From assembly GCF_023923225.1 (NCBI RefSeq), contig NZ_CP099489.1, positions 248,001 through 312,000 on the forward strand: a DNA stretch of 64,000 bases, read 5' to 3'. A program made the translations under genes and the position numbers. The notes beneath the pieces were generated by a model. That model was not told the origin of the DNA. It saw only the letters and a program-made list of their open reading frames with translations, and did not search any database. Positions 25,359 through 32,670 of the stretch are shown here, one piece after another; within the stretch, counting starts at the first letter, position 1; each line of letters begins with the position of its first letter. The DNA is from Ornithinimicrobium faecis (GTDB lineage: Bacteria; Actinomycetota; Actinomycetes; Actinomycetales; Dermatophilaceae).

Positions 25359-28331
25359 TCATGACTGGGCGCGTGGTTCGGCGTCCTCGGCGAACACCCC
25401 TGCCTCCACAGCCGTGACCGCCAACACGGTCCTCGAGGAGGCGTTCAACTTGCGCATCGCCGAGCGGACCTGTTGCTCCACGGTGGCCGGAGACTTGCTC
25501 AGGATCCGGCCGATCTCACGGTTCGTCTTGCCGGCCACGACGAGCCGGACCACCTCCAACTCGCGGGGAGAGAGTCGGTCGCCGTAGCCCCGACGACCCC
25601 CTCGCCACGGGCGGGGGACCGCTGCGTCGTTGGCTCGCAACTCCTGTGCGACCCGGTCAGCGTCGCCGCGGGCTCCGAGCCGGTGGAGATTCTCATAGAC
25701 CGTGGTCAGGAGACGCCGACCGGCGTCGGTGTCGTCTCCGGCCAGCAAGACGCGAGCCTGGCGCTCGCGGGCCAACCAGGCATCGTAGGGGCGTGGGAGT
25801 CTCTCCCAGGCTCGGGCCGCGCGCGCAAAACCGCGTGCTGCTCTGGCCGGGTCGTCACCGGTCGTCAGCATGAGGGCCCGACAGGTGGCGAGCGCGGCCC
25901 GGGGACCCGGGGCGGTGCGGTGCCGCAGCCCATTCGCGAGGCGACTGGTCAACCGGCGTGCCTGGTCGACGTCGCCGACGGCGATGAGCGCCTCCAGCCG
26001 GATCGGAGCAATCTCGGTGGCCCACAGCCAGACCCGCTTCTCCTCGATCGTGCGGAGTGGGTCCTGCGTGACGCGCAGTGCCTTGCGGGGATCACCATCG
26101 GCCAGCGCCAGCCGTGCCAGCGCAGCCGCCAGCTCCACGGTGTCATCGATCGCTCCGAGCCTGGCCGCTTCATCGAGGGCGAGCCGGAACTGCTGCTCTG
26201 CGGCGCGGCGGCGACCTCCCGCCGCCGCGAGCCGGGCGATCAGGCGAATGCTGGCGAGATAGACACCGGGTCGGTCCCGATCGGCTTCGGCCAGCTCCTC
26301 TGCGCGCTGTCCCAGACCCTCCCACTGCCCGGTGAACCAGTCCAGGTTCGCCAACTCGACGCGGACGCCGTTGCGCAACCGCTCCGACTGCTCGGCGTCA
26401 GCGATCTCGAGGGCGCGCTCCAGGTGTGAACGGGCGTCGGCATAGCGGCCCCAGAGCAGCGCCCCGGTGCCGATGTTGGCGTTGATGCGGGCGATGTCCA
26501 GTCGTTCTGCCGAGCTTGAGGCGTCGGTGGGCAGCTCGGCGATGGCGTCCCACGCACTCTCCTCACCCAGCATCAGCAGGGCTGCGGCACGGTTGCCAGC
26601 AAGTGAGAGCCGGTCGGCCGGTGAGGTGATGGCGGGCACGAGGTCGGCAGCCCGCTGCAGCCAGCGCAGGTGGGTGGAGGCCGGCCAGGGACCTGCGTAG
26701 GCCCACCCGAGGTAGGTCATGACCTTGGCGGCCTCCACTGGGTCGTGGCCGAGGTGGGTCACCGCCTGGTCGAGCTCGATGAGGGCTGCTTCTGCTTCCC
26801 CTGTGTTGATCAGCAGCCGACCGAGGTAGTTGCGGATCTCCCCCTGCTGTTGGTCGCTGAGATCGGGTGAGGCGAGCATCGCGCGCAACGTGCTGATGAG
26901 ACGGTGATAGACCTCATCGACCGACTCCCGGCGGCCGAGGGCCGCCATGGCGGCCGTTCGCGCGAGCCTCGGCCGGTCAGCCGGCGGAACCTCTGCGGTG
27001 GACAGCAGATCATCGAGGTGGATGACCGCCGCGGTGTGATCCCCGGAGTCCAGGGCACGTCGGGCGGCCGCTTCCGCGTAGGTGGCCCACGACGAGTCGT
27101 CGCCGGCTTCTCGGAAGTGTCGGGCCAACGCCACGATGGGCGGCACAGCGAGCAGCGCCAGCGCGCGGCCGGCCCGTTCGTGCAGCATCCTTCGTTCGGG
27201 TGTCGGGATGGACTCATACACAGCCGTGGCGGCCAGGCCATGACGGAACTGCCACCGACCGCGCTCATCCATGACGAGGAGGCCGACCGCGTCAGCGGCC
27301 GCGAGTCCTGCGCGGGAGGCCTCGGGTGCGAGCTCGGCGACCGAGGTGACCAGGTCCTCGCGGTGCGGCTCACCCAGGACCGCCGCGACCCGCAACACGG
27401 TCTGAGCCGGGGCAGGGAGCCTGCCAACACGCTCGCGGGTGGAGTCGCGGACCGTCGGCGGCACCTGGAGGTCGCTCAGGCTCAGCCGGACCCACTGACC
27501 GGAGCGGAACACCAGGTCAGCCCGATCACAGAGCAGGCGCACGGACTCCTCGACGGCAAGGGGCACGCCGTCGGTGGCCTCGTGCAAGAACGTGGCGAAC
27601 TCTTCCGACATCGGTCGACCGTCCAACATCGAGGACACCAGGGTGGCGGTCTCGGCACGGTCCAGGGGAGCCAGCAGGATCCGCACCTGAGTGGTCCCGG
27701 ACGGCAGCCGGGACGACAGGCGCAGCAACAACGACTGGTCGTTGACGTCCTCAGGGCGATAGGTGAGCACCAGGTCGGGTCGGTCGGTGTCGGAGCGGGA
27801 GGTGAGGAAGAGCAGGAACTCCAGCGTCACCTCGTCGGCCCACTGCACGTCCTCAACCACGAGCAGGTTCACCCCGAGCGCCTGGATCAGTTCGGTGAGA
27901 GCCCGAAACAGCCGGTGCCGAGCCGCCTTGGCGTCGTCAAGAGCCTCCGGTGCTGCCGGGAGGTCGGGGGACCACTCGGGGAAGAGTGGTCGCAGGGCGC
28001 CGGCGAGTGCGGTGAGCGGCACGTCTCCCAGAGTTGGCTGGGCCTCGCGCAGTGCGTCAACGATGGGGCCCAGGGTCAACGACTCCCGAAAGGGCGGGCA
28101 CACCGCAACGAGGCTTCTGCGGGCAGGAGTCGCGTCGATGGCGAGGGCTTCTCGCACGAGGCGACTCTTGCCAATCCCCGCCTCCCCTTCGAGCAGCACC
28201 ACCGCGGGTGAGTGGCCCAGGGCCTCCGAGAGGGTGCGCACCTGCCGCTGTCGCCCGACGAAATGCGGTGCCGACACCGGTGGCACGGTGGGCTGGAGCG
28301 GGGCAGAGGGCATGGGCTGCGAGTCTGGCAC
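25359..28331 (-). CDS. LAL-type LuxR-family regulator with AAA/NACHT-like ATPase
   Basis: A 990-residue cytoplasmic regulator. An N-terminal ATPase module carries Walker A GEAGIGKS (49-56) and Walker B LLVVEDVQWAD (about 157). A long helical-repeat region (about 340-900, TPR-like) follows, and the last 65 residues are a LuxR helix-turn-helix (LSPRELEVVRLVVAGKTNREIG). This is the large ATP-binding LuxR (MalT-like) architecture. The gene lies just upstream of, and in the same direction as, the subtilisin gene, so it may activate it (inference). The start is uncertain: GTG 28331 and ATG 28313 both lack a clear ribosome site. Confidence 0.87.
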   Translation of the reverse strand: MPDSQPMPSAPLQPTVPPVSAPHFVGRQRQVRTLSEALGHSPAVVLLEGEAGIGKSRLVREALAIDATPARRSLVAVCPPFRESLTLGPIVDALREAQPTLGDVPLTALAGALRPLFPEWSPDLPAAPEALDDAKAARHRLFRALTELIQALGVNLLVVEDVQWADEVTLEFLLFLTSRSDTDRPDLVLTYRPEDVNDQSLLLRLSSRLPSGTTQVRILLAPLDRAETATLVSSMLDGRPMSEEFATFLHEATDGVPLAVEESVRLLCDRADLVFRSGQWVRLSLSDLQVPPTVRDSTRERVGRLPAPAQTVLRVAAVLGEPHREDLVTSVAELAPEASRAGLAAADAVGLLVMDERGRWQFRHGLAATAVYESIPTPERRMLHERAGRALALLAVPPIVALARHFREAGDDSSWATYAEAAARRALDSGDHTAAVIHLDDLLSTAEVPPADRPRLARTAAMAALGRRESVDEVYHRLISTLRAMLASPDLSDQQQGEIRNYLGRLLINTGEAEAALIELDQAVTHLGHDPVEAAKVMTYLGWAYAGPWPASTHLRWLQRAADLVPAITSPADRLSLAGNRAAALLMLGEESAWDAIAELPTDASSSAERLDIARINANIGTGALLWGRYADARSHLERALEIADAEQSERLRNGVRVELANLDWFTGQWEGLGQRAEELAEADRDRPGVYLASIRLIARLAAAGGRRRAAEQQFRLALDEAARLGAIDDTVELAAALARLALADGDPRKALRVTQDPLRTIEEKRVWLWATEIAPIRLEALIAVGDVDQARRLTSRLANGLRHRTAPGPRAALATCRALMLTTGDDPARAARGFARAARAWERLPRPYDAWLARERQARVLLAGDDTDAGRRLLTTVYENLHRLGARGDADRVAQELRANDAAVPRPWRGGRRGYGDRLSPRELEVVRLVVAGKTNREIGRILSKSPATVEQQVRSAMRKLNASSRTVLAVTAVEAGVFAEDAEPRAQS

Positions 28332-28373
28332 ACGCGACGACGCGAGGGCAGAGCATTGCTGGTGCCGGCGGGC

Positions 28374-29267
28374 TCAGGCCCAGAAGGCCCAGACCAGCAG
28401 CGCCCAGGGGGTCAGGCCCACGACTGCTGTGAGGAGCACGAGCGGCAGGGTGCTGGGATGGGTCCGCCCGTGGTCGGGCAGGGCCTGCACGCGGGCGATC
28501 AGGTCCTCGGTGTTCGACCCCGACCCCAGCGCCGCCGATGGGTGGCGCGAGCCGGCCATCAGGGCCAGTGCGCTGCCCAGCGGCTGAGGGCCGACGCGTC
28601 GGGCGGCATGTCGATCCGCGAGCAGTTCAATGAGCAGCCGCACTTCGCGCAGTGCTGCGGTGGAGCGCAGCGGGCGAGGCACCGTCCGGTGCAGCACCGT
28701 GAAGAACTCGAGCATCAGGTCGTGCCGCGCGCCGGTGTGCGCGTGCTCGTGCGCGATCACGGCCTCCAGCTCCTCCTCGTTGAGCGCGTCGACCGCCCCA
28801 GTGGTCAGCACCACGCGAGGGCGCAGGCCGGGCAGACAGTATGCGGATCGGCCGGGGTGGTCGATCACGCGCACCTGCCCATCGACCTGGCTGGCGACGA
28901 CATCGACGACGTGACGCTGCGCCCGGCGGTCGGCGCGCAGATCGCGGCCGATCTGGTGGGCCGAGAACAGCAGCATGAGCAGCATCCCGCCGCTCATGAC
29001 GGTGGCGACGACGAGGGCGAGGGACACGCGGGTGGTCTCGTTGAAGATGGTCGGGATCGTCCCACCGTCTGTGGCAAGAGCGATGGCGGCAGCTGGTGCG
29101 GTCATCAGCGCCGAGAGCACTCCCGCTGCCCCGACCACCTGCCACAGGGCCAGCGTCGCTGCGGGGGTCCGTCGCAGCCACCGGGCCGACGCCAGGATTC
29201 GGGGAGCGACCGCCGTCAGCAGGATCGCCGTCAGGGCGAGGGCGAGGACAGGCAGGGCGGAGGACAC
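28374..29267 (-). CDS. M56/M48-like integral membrane metallopeptidase (BlaR1 relative)
   Basis: A 297-residue membrane protein with about four hydrophobic segments (near 5-20, 40-65, 80-105 and the C-terminus) and a zinc-binding HEHAH motif (about residue 174) in VIAHEHAHTGARHD; the glutamate third ligand is probably in LLIELLADRHA. It resembles the protease half of BlaR1/MecR1 without the penicillin-sensing domain. It starts with GTG 15 bases after the BlaI gene, with AGAGGG upstream, so the two form an operon. Its usual role would be cleaving BlaI to lift repression; the inducer is unknown. Confidence 0.85.
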   Translation of the reverse strand: MSSALPVLALALTAILLTAVAPRILASARWLRRTPAATLALWQVVGAAGVLSALMTAPAAAIALATDGGTIPTIFNETTRVSLALVVATVMSGGMLLMLLFSAHQIGRDLRADRRAQRHVVDVVASQVDGQVRVIDHPGRSAYCLPGLRPRVVLTTGAVDALNEEELEAVIAHEHAHTGARHDLMLEFFTVLHRTVPRPLRSTAALREVRLLIELLADRHAARRVGPQPLGSALALMAGSRHPSAALGSGSNTEDLIARVQALPDHGRTHPSTLPLVLLTAVVGLTPWALLVWAFWA

Positions 29268-29282
29268 CGGGAGGCCCTCTGG

Positions 29283-29669
29283 CTAGCTCTTGTTCTGGCC
29301 GGTGACCTCGGCGAGAGCCGCCTGGATCTCGGCGATCTCGTGCTCAGACGCGCCGTCCAGGAAGTGCAGCATCGCCGACTTGCGGTCGTCGGTGTCGAGG
29401 GCCTCGAACGTGGTGCGCATCGTGGCTGCCGTCATCTCCTCGCGGGAGCCGGCCGGACGGTATTGCCAGGCCCGCCCGTCCCGGACGCGGGTGACGACCC
29501 TCTTCTTGCTCAGCCGGTCGAGGACGGTCATCACGGTGGTGTAGGCCAGGTCGCGGTCCGGGGCGAGCGATTCGTGCACCTCGCGCACGCTCAACTGGCC
29601 GTCAGCGTCCCAGAGGACGTCCATGACGGCACGCTCCAGATCACCCAGGTTGGTTCCAAACGGCCACAT
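29283..29669 (-). CDS. BlaI/MecI-family transcriptional repressor
   Basis: A 128-residue winged-helix repressor. The sequence GDLERAVMDVLWDADGQLSVREVHE, the recognition-helix region DLAYTTVMTVLDRLSKK, and a C-terminal dimerisation helix (SEHEIAEIQAALAEV) are typical. Such proteins bind DNA as dimers and are inactivated by cleavage by the partner M56 peptidase, encoded 15 bases downstream. TATCCT at 29681-29676 (minus strand) lies six bases before the ATG, so the mRNA is probably leaderless. A 21-base palindrome covers its -35 region. Confidence 0.92.
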   Translation of the reverse strand: MWPFGTNLGDLERAVMDVLWDADGQLSVREVHESLAPDRDLAYTTVMTVLDRLSKKRVVTRVRDGRAWQYRPAGSREEMTAATMRTTFEALDTDDRKSAMLHFLDGASEHEIAEIQAALAEVTGQNKS

Positions 29670-29675
29670 ACCACC

Positions 29676-29681
29676 AGGATA
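29676..29681 (-). promoter_or_regulatory. -10 box (TATCCT) of leaderless blaI-like gene
   Basis: TATCCT on the minus strand ends six bases before the ATG at 29669. Confidence 0.55.
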
Positions 29682-29697
29682 CGTGGCTCGCAGCCAA

Positions 29698-29718
29698 AGT
29701 CCTACGTGCCGTAGGACT
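29698..29718. promoter_or_regulatory. BlaI-type operator palindrome
   Basis: AGTCCTACG (29698-29706) and CGTAGGACT (29710-29718) are exact inverted copies separated by three bases. The site overlaps the expected -35 region of the BlaI promoter and the galE stop codon. Half-sites of TAC...GTA type are typical for BlaI/MecI repressors, so autoregulation is likely. It could also fold as a small hairpin at the end of galE. Confidence 0.6.
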
Positions 29719-30743
29719 CAGTCAGTGGTGGCGTAACCCTGCGGGTTGCCCTGTTGCCAGCGCCAGGTGTCGGCGCACATGTCGTCGACGGTGCGCTCGG
29801 CCCGCCAGCCCAGCTCGGCGTGCGCGCGGGAGGGGTCGGCATACGAGGACGCGATGTCGCCGGCCCGGCGCGAGGCCACCACGTGCGGGATCTCCCGACC
29901 GGAGGCCCGCTCGAACGCCGTGACCAGGTCCAGGACGCTGGTGCCGTGGCCGGTGCCGAGGTTCCACACCGACAGCGACTCGTCGGTGTCGCCGAGCTTC
30001 TCCAGCGCGGCCAGGTGACCGAGAGCCAGGTCGACGACGTGGATATAGTCCCGCACGCCGGTGCCGTCCGGGGTGTCGTAGTCGTCGCCGAAGACCTGCA
30101 GTTTCTCGCGGCGTCCGACGGCGACCTGGGCGATGAACGGCATCAGGTTGTTCGGGATGTCGGCGGGGTCCTCGCCGATCCGCCCCGAGGAGTGCGCGCC
30201 GACCGGGTTGAAATAGCGCAGCAGGGCGATCCGCCACGAGGGATCGCTGTCGGCCAGGTCGCGCAGGATCTGCTCGATCATGACCTTGGTCCAGCCATAG
30301 GGGTTAGTGGCCGAGGTCGGCAGGTCCTCGGTCATCGGGACCGGAGCGTGCGCGCCATAGACCGTGGCGGAGGAGGAGAAGACCAGCCGCCGCACGCCGA
30401 ACTCCTGCATGGCCCGCAGCAGCGAGAGGGAGCCCCCGAGGTTGTTGTCGTAGTACGCCAGCGGCTTCTCGACGCTCTCGCCCACGGCCTTCTTGCCGGC
30501 GAAGTGGATGACGGCGTCGAACTCGTGCTCGGCGAACACGGCGCGCAGGGCCTCGTGGTCGCGCAGGTCGAGCTCGTGCACGGTCAGGTGCGCGCCGGTC
30601 AGCTCACGCACCCGCTCGACCGCTTCGGGCACCGCGTTGCTGAAGTCATCGACGATGACCACGTCATGCGTGGCCGCCAGCTCGACCACGGTGTGCGAGC
30701 CGATGAACCCCGCTCCGCCGCTGACCAGGATGCGCTCTCTCAT
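29718..30743 (-). CDS. galE: UDP-glucose 4-epimerase
   Basis: A 341-residue extended short-chain dehydrogenase that interconverts UDP-glucose and UDP-galactose in the cytoplasm. It has the NAD-binding GGAGFIGSH at the N-terminus, catalytic Ser (VFSSSATVYG, about 124) and Tyr-x-x-x-Lys (NPYGWTKVMIE, about 148-152). The sequence RYFNPVGAH and the length match GalE. ATG 30743 is chosen for GAGGG upstream, dropping nine residues of a longer frame. Its product could feed the glycosyltransferase region at 41-52 kb. A hairpin (30762-30787) just upstream separates it from the ABC operon. Confidence 0.93.
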   Translation of the reverse strand: MRERILVSGGAGFIGSHTVVELAATHDVVIVDDFSNAVPEAVERVRELTGAHLTVHELDLRDHEALRAVFAEHEFDAVIHFAGKKAVGESVEKPLAYYDNNLGGSLSLLRAMQEFGVRRLVFSSSATVYGAHAPVPMTEDLPTSATNPYGWTKVMIEQILRDLADSDPSWRIALLRYFNPVGAHSSGRIGEDPADIPNNLMPFIAQVAVGRREKLQVFGDDYDTPDGTGVRDYIHVVDLALGHLAALEKLGDTDESLSVWNLGTGHGTSVLDLVTAFERASGREIPHVVASRRAGDIASSYADPSRAHAELGWRAERTVDDMCADTWRWQQGNPQGYATTD

Positions 30744-30761
30744 GCCCTCGATCTTTCCAGA

Positions 30762-30787
30762 CGGCTCCACGGGTGGACAAGGAGCCG
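30762..30787 (-). terminator. Hairpin after the FtsX-type ABC operon
   Basis: CGGCTCC (30762-30768) pairs perfectly with GGAGCCG (30781-30787) around a 12-base loop. It lies between the ABC ATPase stop and the galE start, both on the minus strand, and may end or attenuate the ABC transcript. Confidence 0.45.
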
Positions 30788-30795
30788 CCGATGGT

Positions 30796-31500
30796 TCAGG
30801 AGACCGCCGCAGCGGTCGCGCCGTTGACCACGTGGCCGTCGTGCAACTCGACGAGCCGGTCGGCGCGCTCCATCAGGATCGGGTCGTGGGTGGAGACCAC
30901 GGCCGCGATGCCACGCTCGTGGGTCAGCTCGGAGAGCAGGTCCATGATCGTTGCGGCCGTGTCGGAGTCCAACTGGCCGGTCGGCTCGTCGGCGATGAGG
31001 ATCTGCGGGTCGCTGACCAGGGCGCGCGCGATGCCGACGCGCTGCTGCTGGCCACCGGACAGCTCATAGGGCCGCTGCGTGCCGTGCTTGCCCAGCGACA
31101 CCTTGTCCAGAGCCTTGGCCACGCGGTCTGCCCGCTCGGAGACCGGGGTGTTCTTCAGCCGCAGCGCGACCTCGACATTCTCGGCCGCCGACAGCACGGG
31201 CACCAGCCCGAAGCTCTGGAAGATGTGTCCCACCATCTCCCGCCGGACGGCGAGCACATCGTTTTCCTTCAGCTCCGAGAGCACGCGCCCGTCGCCGAGC
31301 AGCACCTTGCCCGAGCTGGGGCGGTCCAACCCTCCGAGGATGTTGAGCAGCGTCGTCTTGCCGGAGCCGGATGGCCCGCGGACGACGGTCAGCTCGCCCG
31401 GGTGGACCTCGACGTCGACGTCGACCAGGGCGTGCACCTCGGCGGCGCCCTTGCCGAACGTCCGGGAGACCTGCTCGGCCTTGATCAGATAGTCGCTCAC
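30796..31500 (-). CDS. ABC transporter ATP-binding protein (MacB/LolD type)
   Basis: A 234-residue ATPase with Walker A GPSGSGKTT (about 40), signature LSGGQQQRVGIA (about 142) and Walker B ILIADEPTGQLD (about 163). The arrangement is that of MacB/LolD ATPases, which drive FtsX-type permeases that move cargo at the membrane surface rather than through it. The GTG start overlaps the stop of the preceding ATPase gene (GTGA). It is the last gene of a four-gene operon. It lacks the C-terminal extension of its partner, so the two ATPases probably form a heterodimer (inference). Confidence 0.9.
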   Translation of the reverse strand: MSDYLIKAEQVSRTFGKGAAEVHALVDVDVEVHPGELTVVRGPSGSGKTTLLNILGGLDRPSSGKVLLGDGRVLSELKENDVLAVRREMVGHIFQSFGLVPVLSAAENVEVALRLKNTPVSERADRVAKALDKVSLGKHGTQRPYELSGGQQQRVGIARALVSDPQILIADEPTGQLDSDTAATIMDLLSELTHERGIAAVVSTHDPILMERADRLVELHDGHVVNGATAAAVS

Positions 31501-32651
31501 TGGTCCTCCTTCGGGGGGCGGAAGGCGGCGTTCGGATCGTCAGACGCCTCGGGTTGCCAGGCGGTCGCCCCGGATCCGGTATGCCGAGGGGCCGGCTCTG
31601 TGTCGGCCGTCTCGGCAGGTGTGGGTCCGGCGGGTGCGGGCTCGGCGGGTGTGGGCTCGGTGGGTGCGGGCTCGGCGTCGGTCACCGGGGCGGTGTCGGC
31701 GTGGCCGACGGACGCCTCGATCTGCTCCGGCTCGACGGGGTGGTTGCGCTCGGCATCCGGCCACACCCCCACGTGGTCCTTCTCCAGCTCCAGGCGCACC
31801 CGGTCACGCAGGTCCAGCTCGGTCATATAGCCGCTGGGCAGCTGCATCCGACCGGCGCGGTCGATCACCGTGTATTCCTGCGCCACCAGGTGCTCCACGC
31901 CGTGCTCGTCGACCTCGGTGTGGCGCAGCACCTCGGTGGAGGTGCGCCCGTCGCGGATCTGGACGGTGCGGCGCACGTGGTCGGCGATCGTCGGGTCGTG
32001 GGTCACGATCAGGACGGTGACGCCGAGCTTCTCGGAGGCATCGCGCATCGAGTCCAGCACGATCTCGGACATCGCGTCATCGAGCTCACCCGTCGGCTCG
32101 TCCGCGAGCAGCACGCTCGGGTTGTTGGCCACCGCCGTGGCGATCGCCACGCGCTGCTGCTGGCCACCAGACATCTCCGCGGGGCGACGGTCGCGCACAT
32201 CCGAGACGTCAAGGAGGTCCAGCAGCTCACCGACCCGCTCCCGGCGCTCCCGAGCGTTGCTGATCAGCAGTGGCAGGGCGACATTCTCGGCGGCGGTGAG
32301 GAAGGGCATCAGGTTGCGCGAGGTCTGCTGCCACACGAAGCCGACGGTGTGGCGCTGATAGTTGACCCGCTGCTGGCGCGACATCGAGCCGAGGCTGACC
32401 CCGGAGACGGTGGCCCGGCCACCGGTCGGCTTGTCCAGCCCGGAAAGAATGTTCAGCAGCGTCGACTTGCCCGACCCGGAGGCACCGACCAGGGCGACGA
32501 CGTCTCCAGGCTCGACGCGCAGGTTGAGGCCCTGCAGGGCCTGGATCTCCACGCCCTCGGTCGAATAGATCCGGACCAGGTCCTCGCACAGGATGTCGGG
32601 ACCGCCGTGGTCCCGGGTGGCGGCGCTGTTCAGCGCGGTCTGCGTGCTCAT
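31497..32651 (-). CDS. ABC transporter ATP-binding protein with AbrB-like C-terminal domain
   Basis: A 384-residue MacB-type ATPase with an unusual tail. Walker A is GASGSGKS (56-63), signature SGGQQQ (161-166), Walker B LLADEP (181-186). Residues about 259-298 (TVIDRAGRMQLP, then LDLRDRVRLELEKDHVGVW) fit a SpoVT/AbrB swapped-hairpin fold. A Pro/Ala/Glu/Thr-rich stretch (about 305-355) with short DNA repeats follows. The ATG has AAGGAG upstream. It lies 20 bases after the second permease and overlaps the next ATPase. The AbrB-like part may dimerise the ATPase or tie it to another partner; DNA binding is not implied. Confidence 0.85.
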   Translation of the reverse strand: MSTQTALNSAATRDHGGPDILCEDLVRIYSTEGVEIQALQGLNLRVEPGDVVALVGASGSGKSTLLNILSGLDKPTGGRATVSGVSLGSMSRQQRVNYQRHTVGFVWQQTSRNLMPFLTAAENVALPLLISNARERRERVGELLDLLDVSDVRDRRPAEMSGGQQQRVAIATAVANNPSVLLADEPTGELDDAMSEIVLDSMRDASEKLGVTVLIVTHDPTIADHVRRTVQIRDGRTSTEVLRHTEVDEHGVEHLVAQEYTVIDRAGRMQLPSGYMTELDLRDRVRLELEKDHVGVWPDAERNHPVEPEQIEASVGHADTAPVTDAEPAPTEPTPAEPAPAGPTPAETADTEPAPRHTGSGATAWQPEASDDPNAAFRPPKEDQ

Positions 32652-32670
32652 GCTGGCTCCTTCATGGTGA

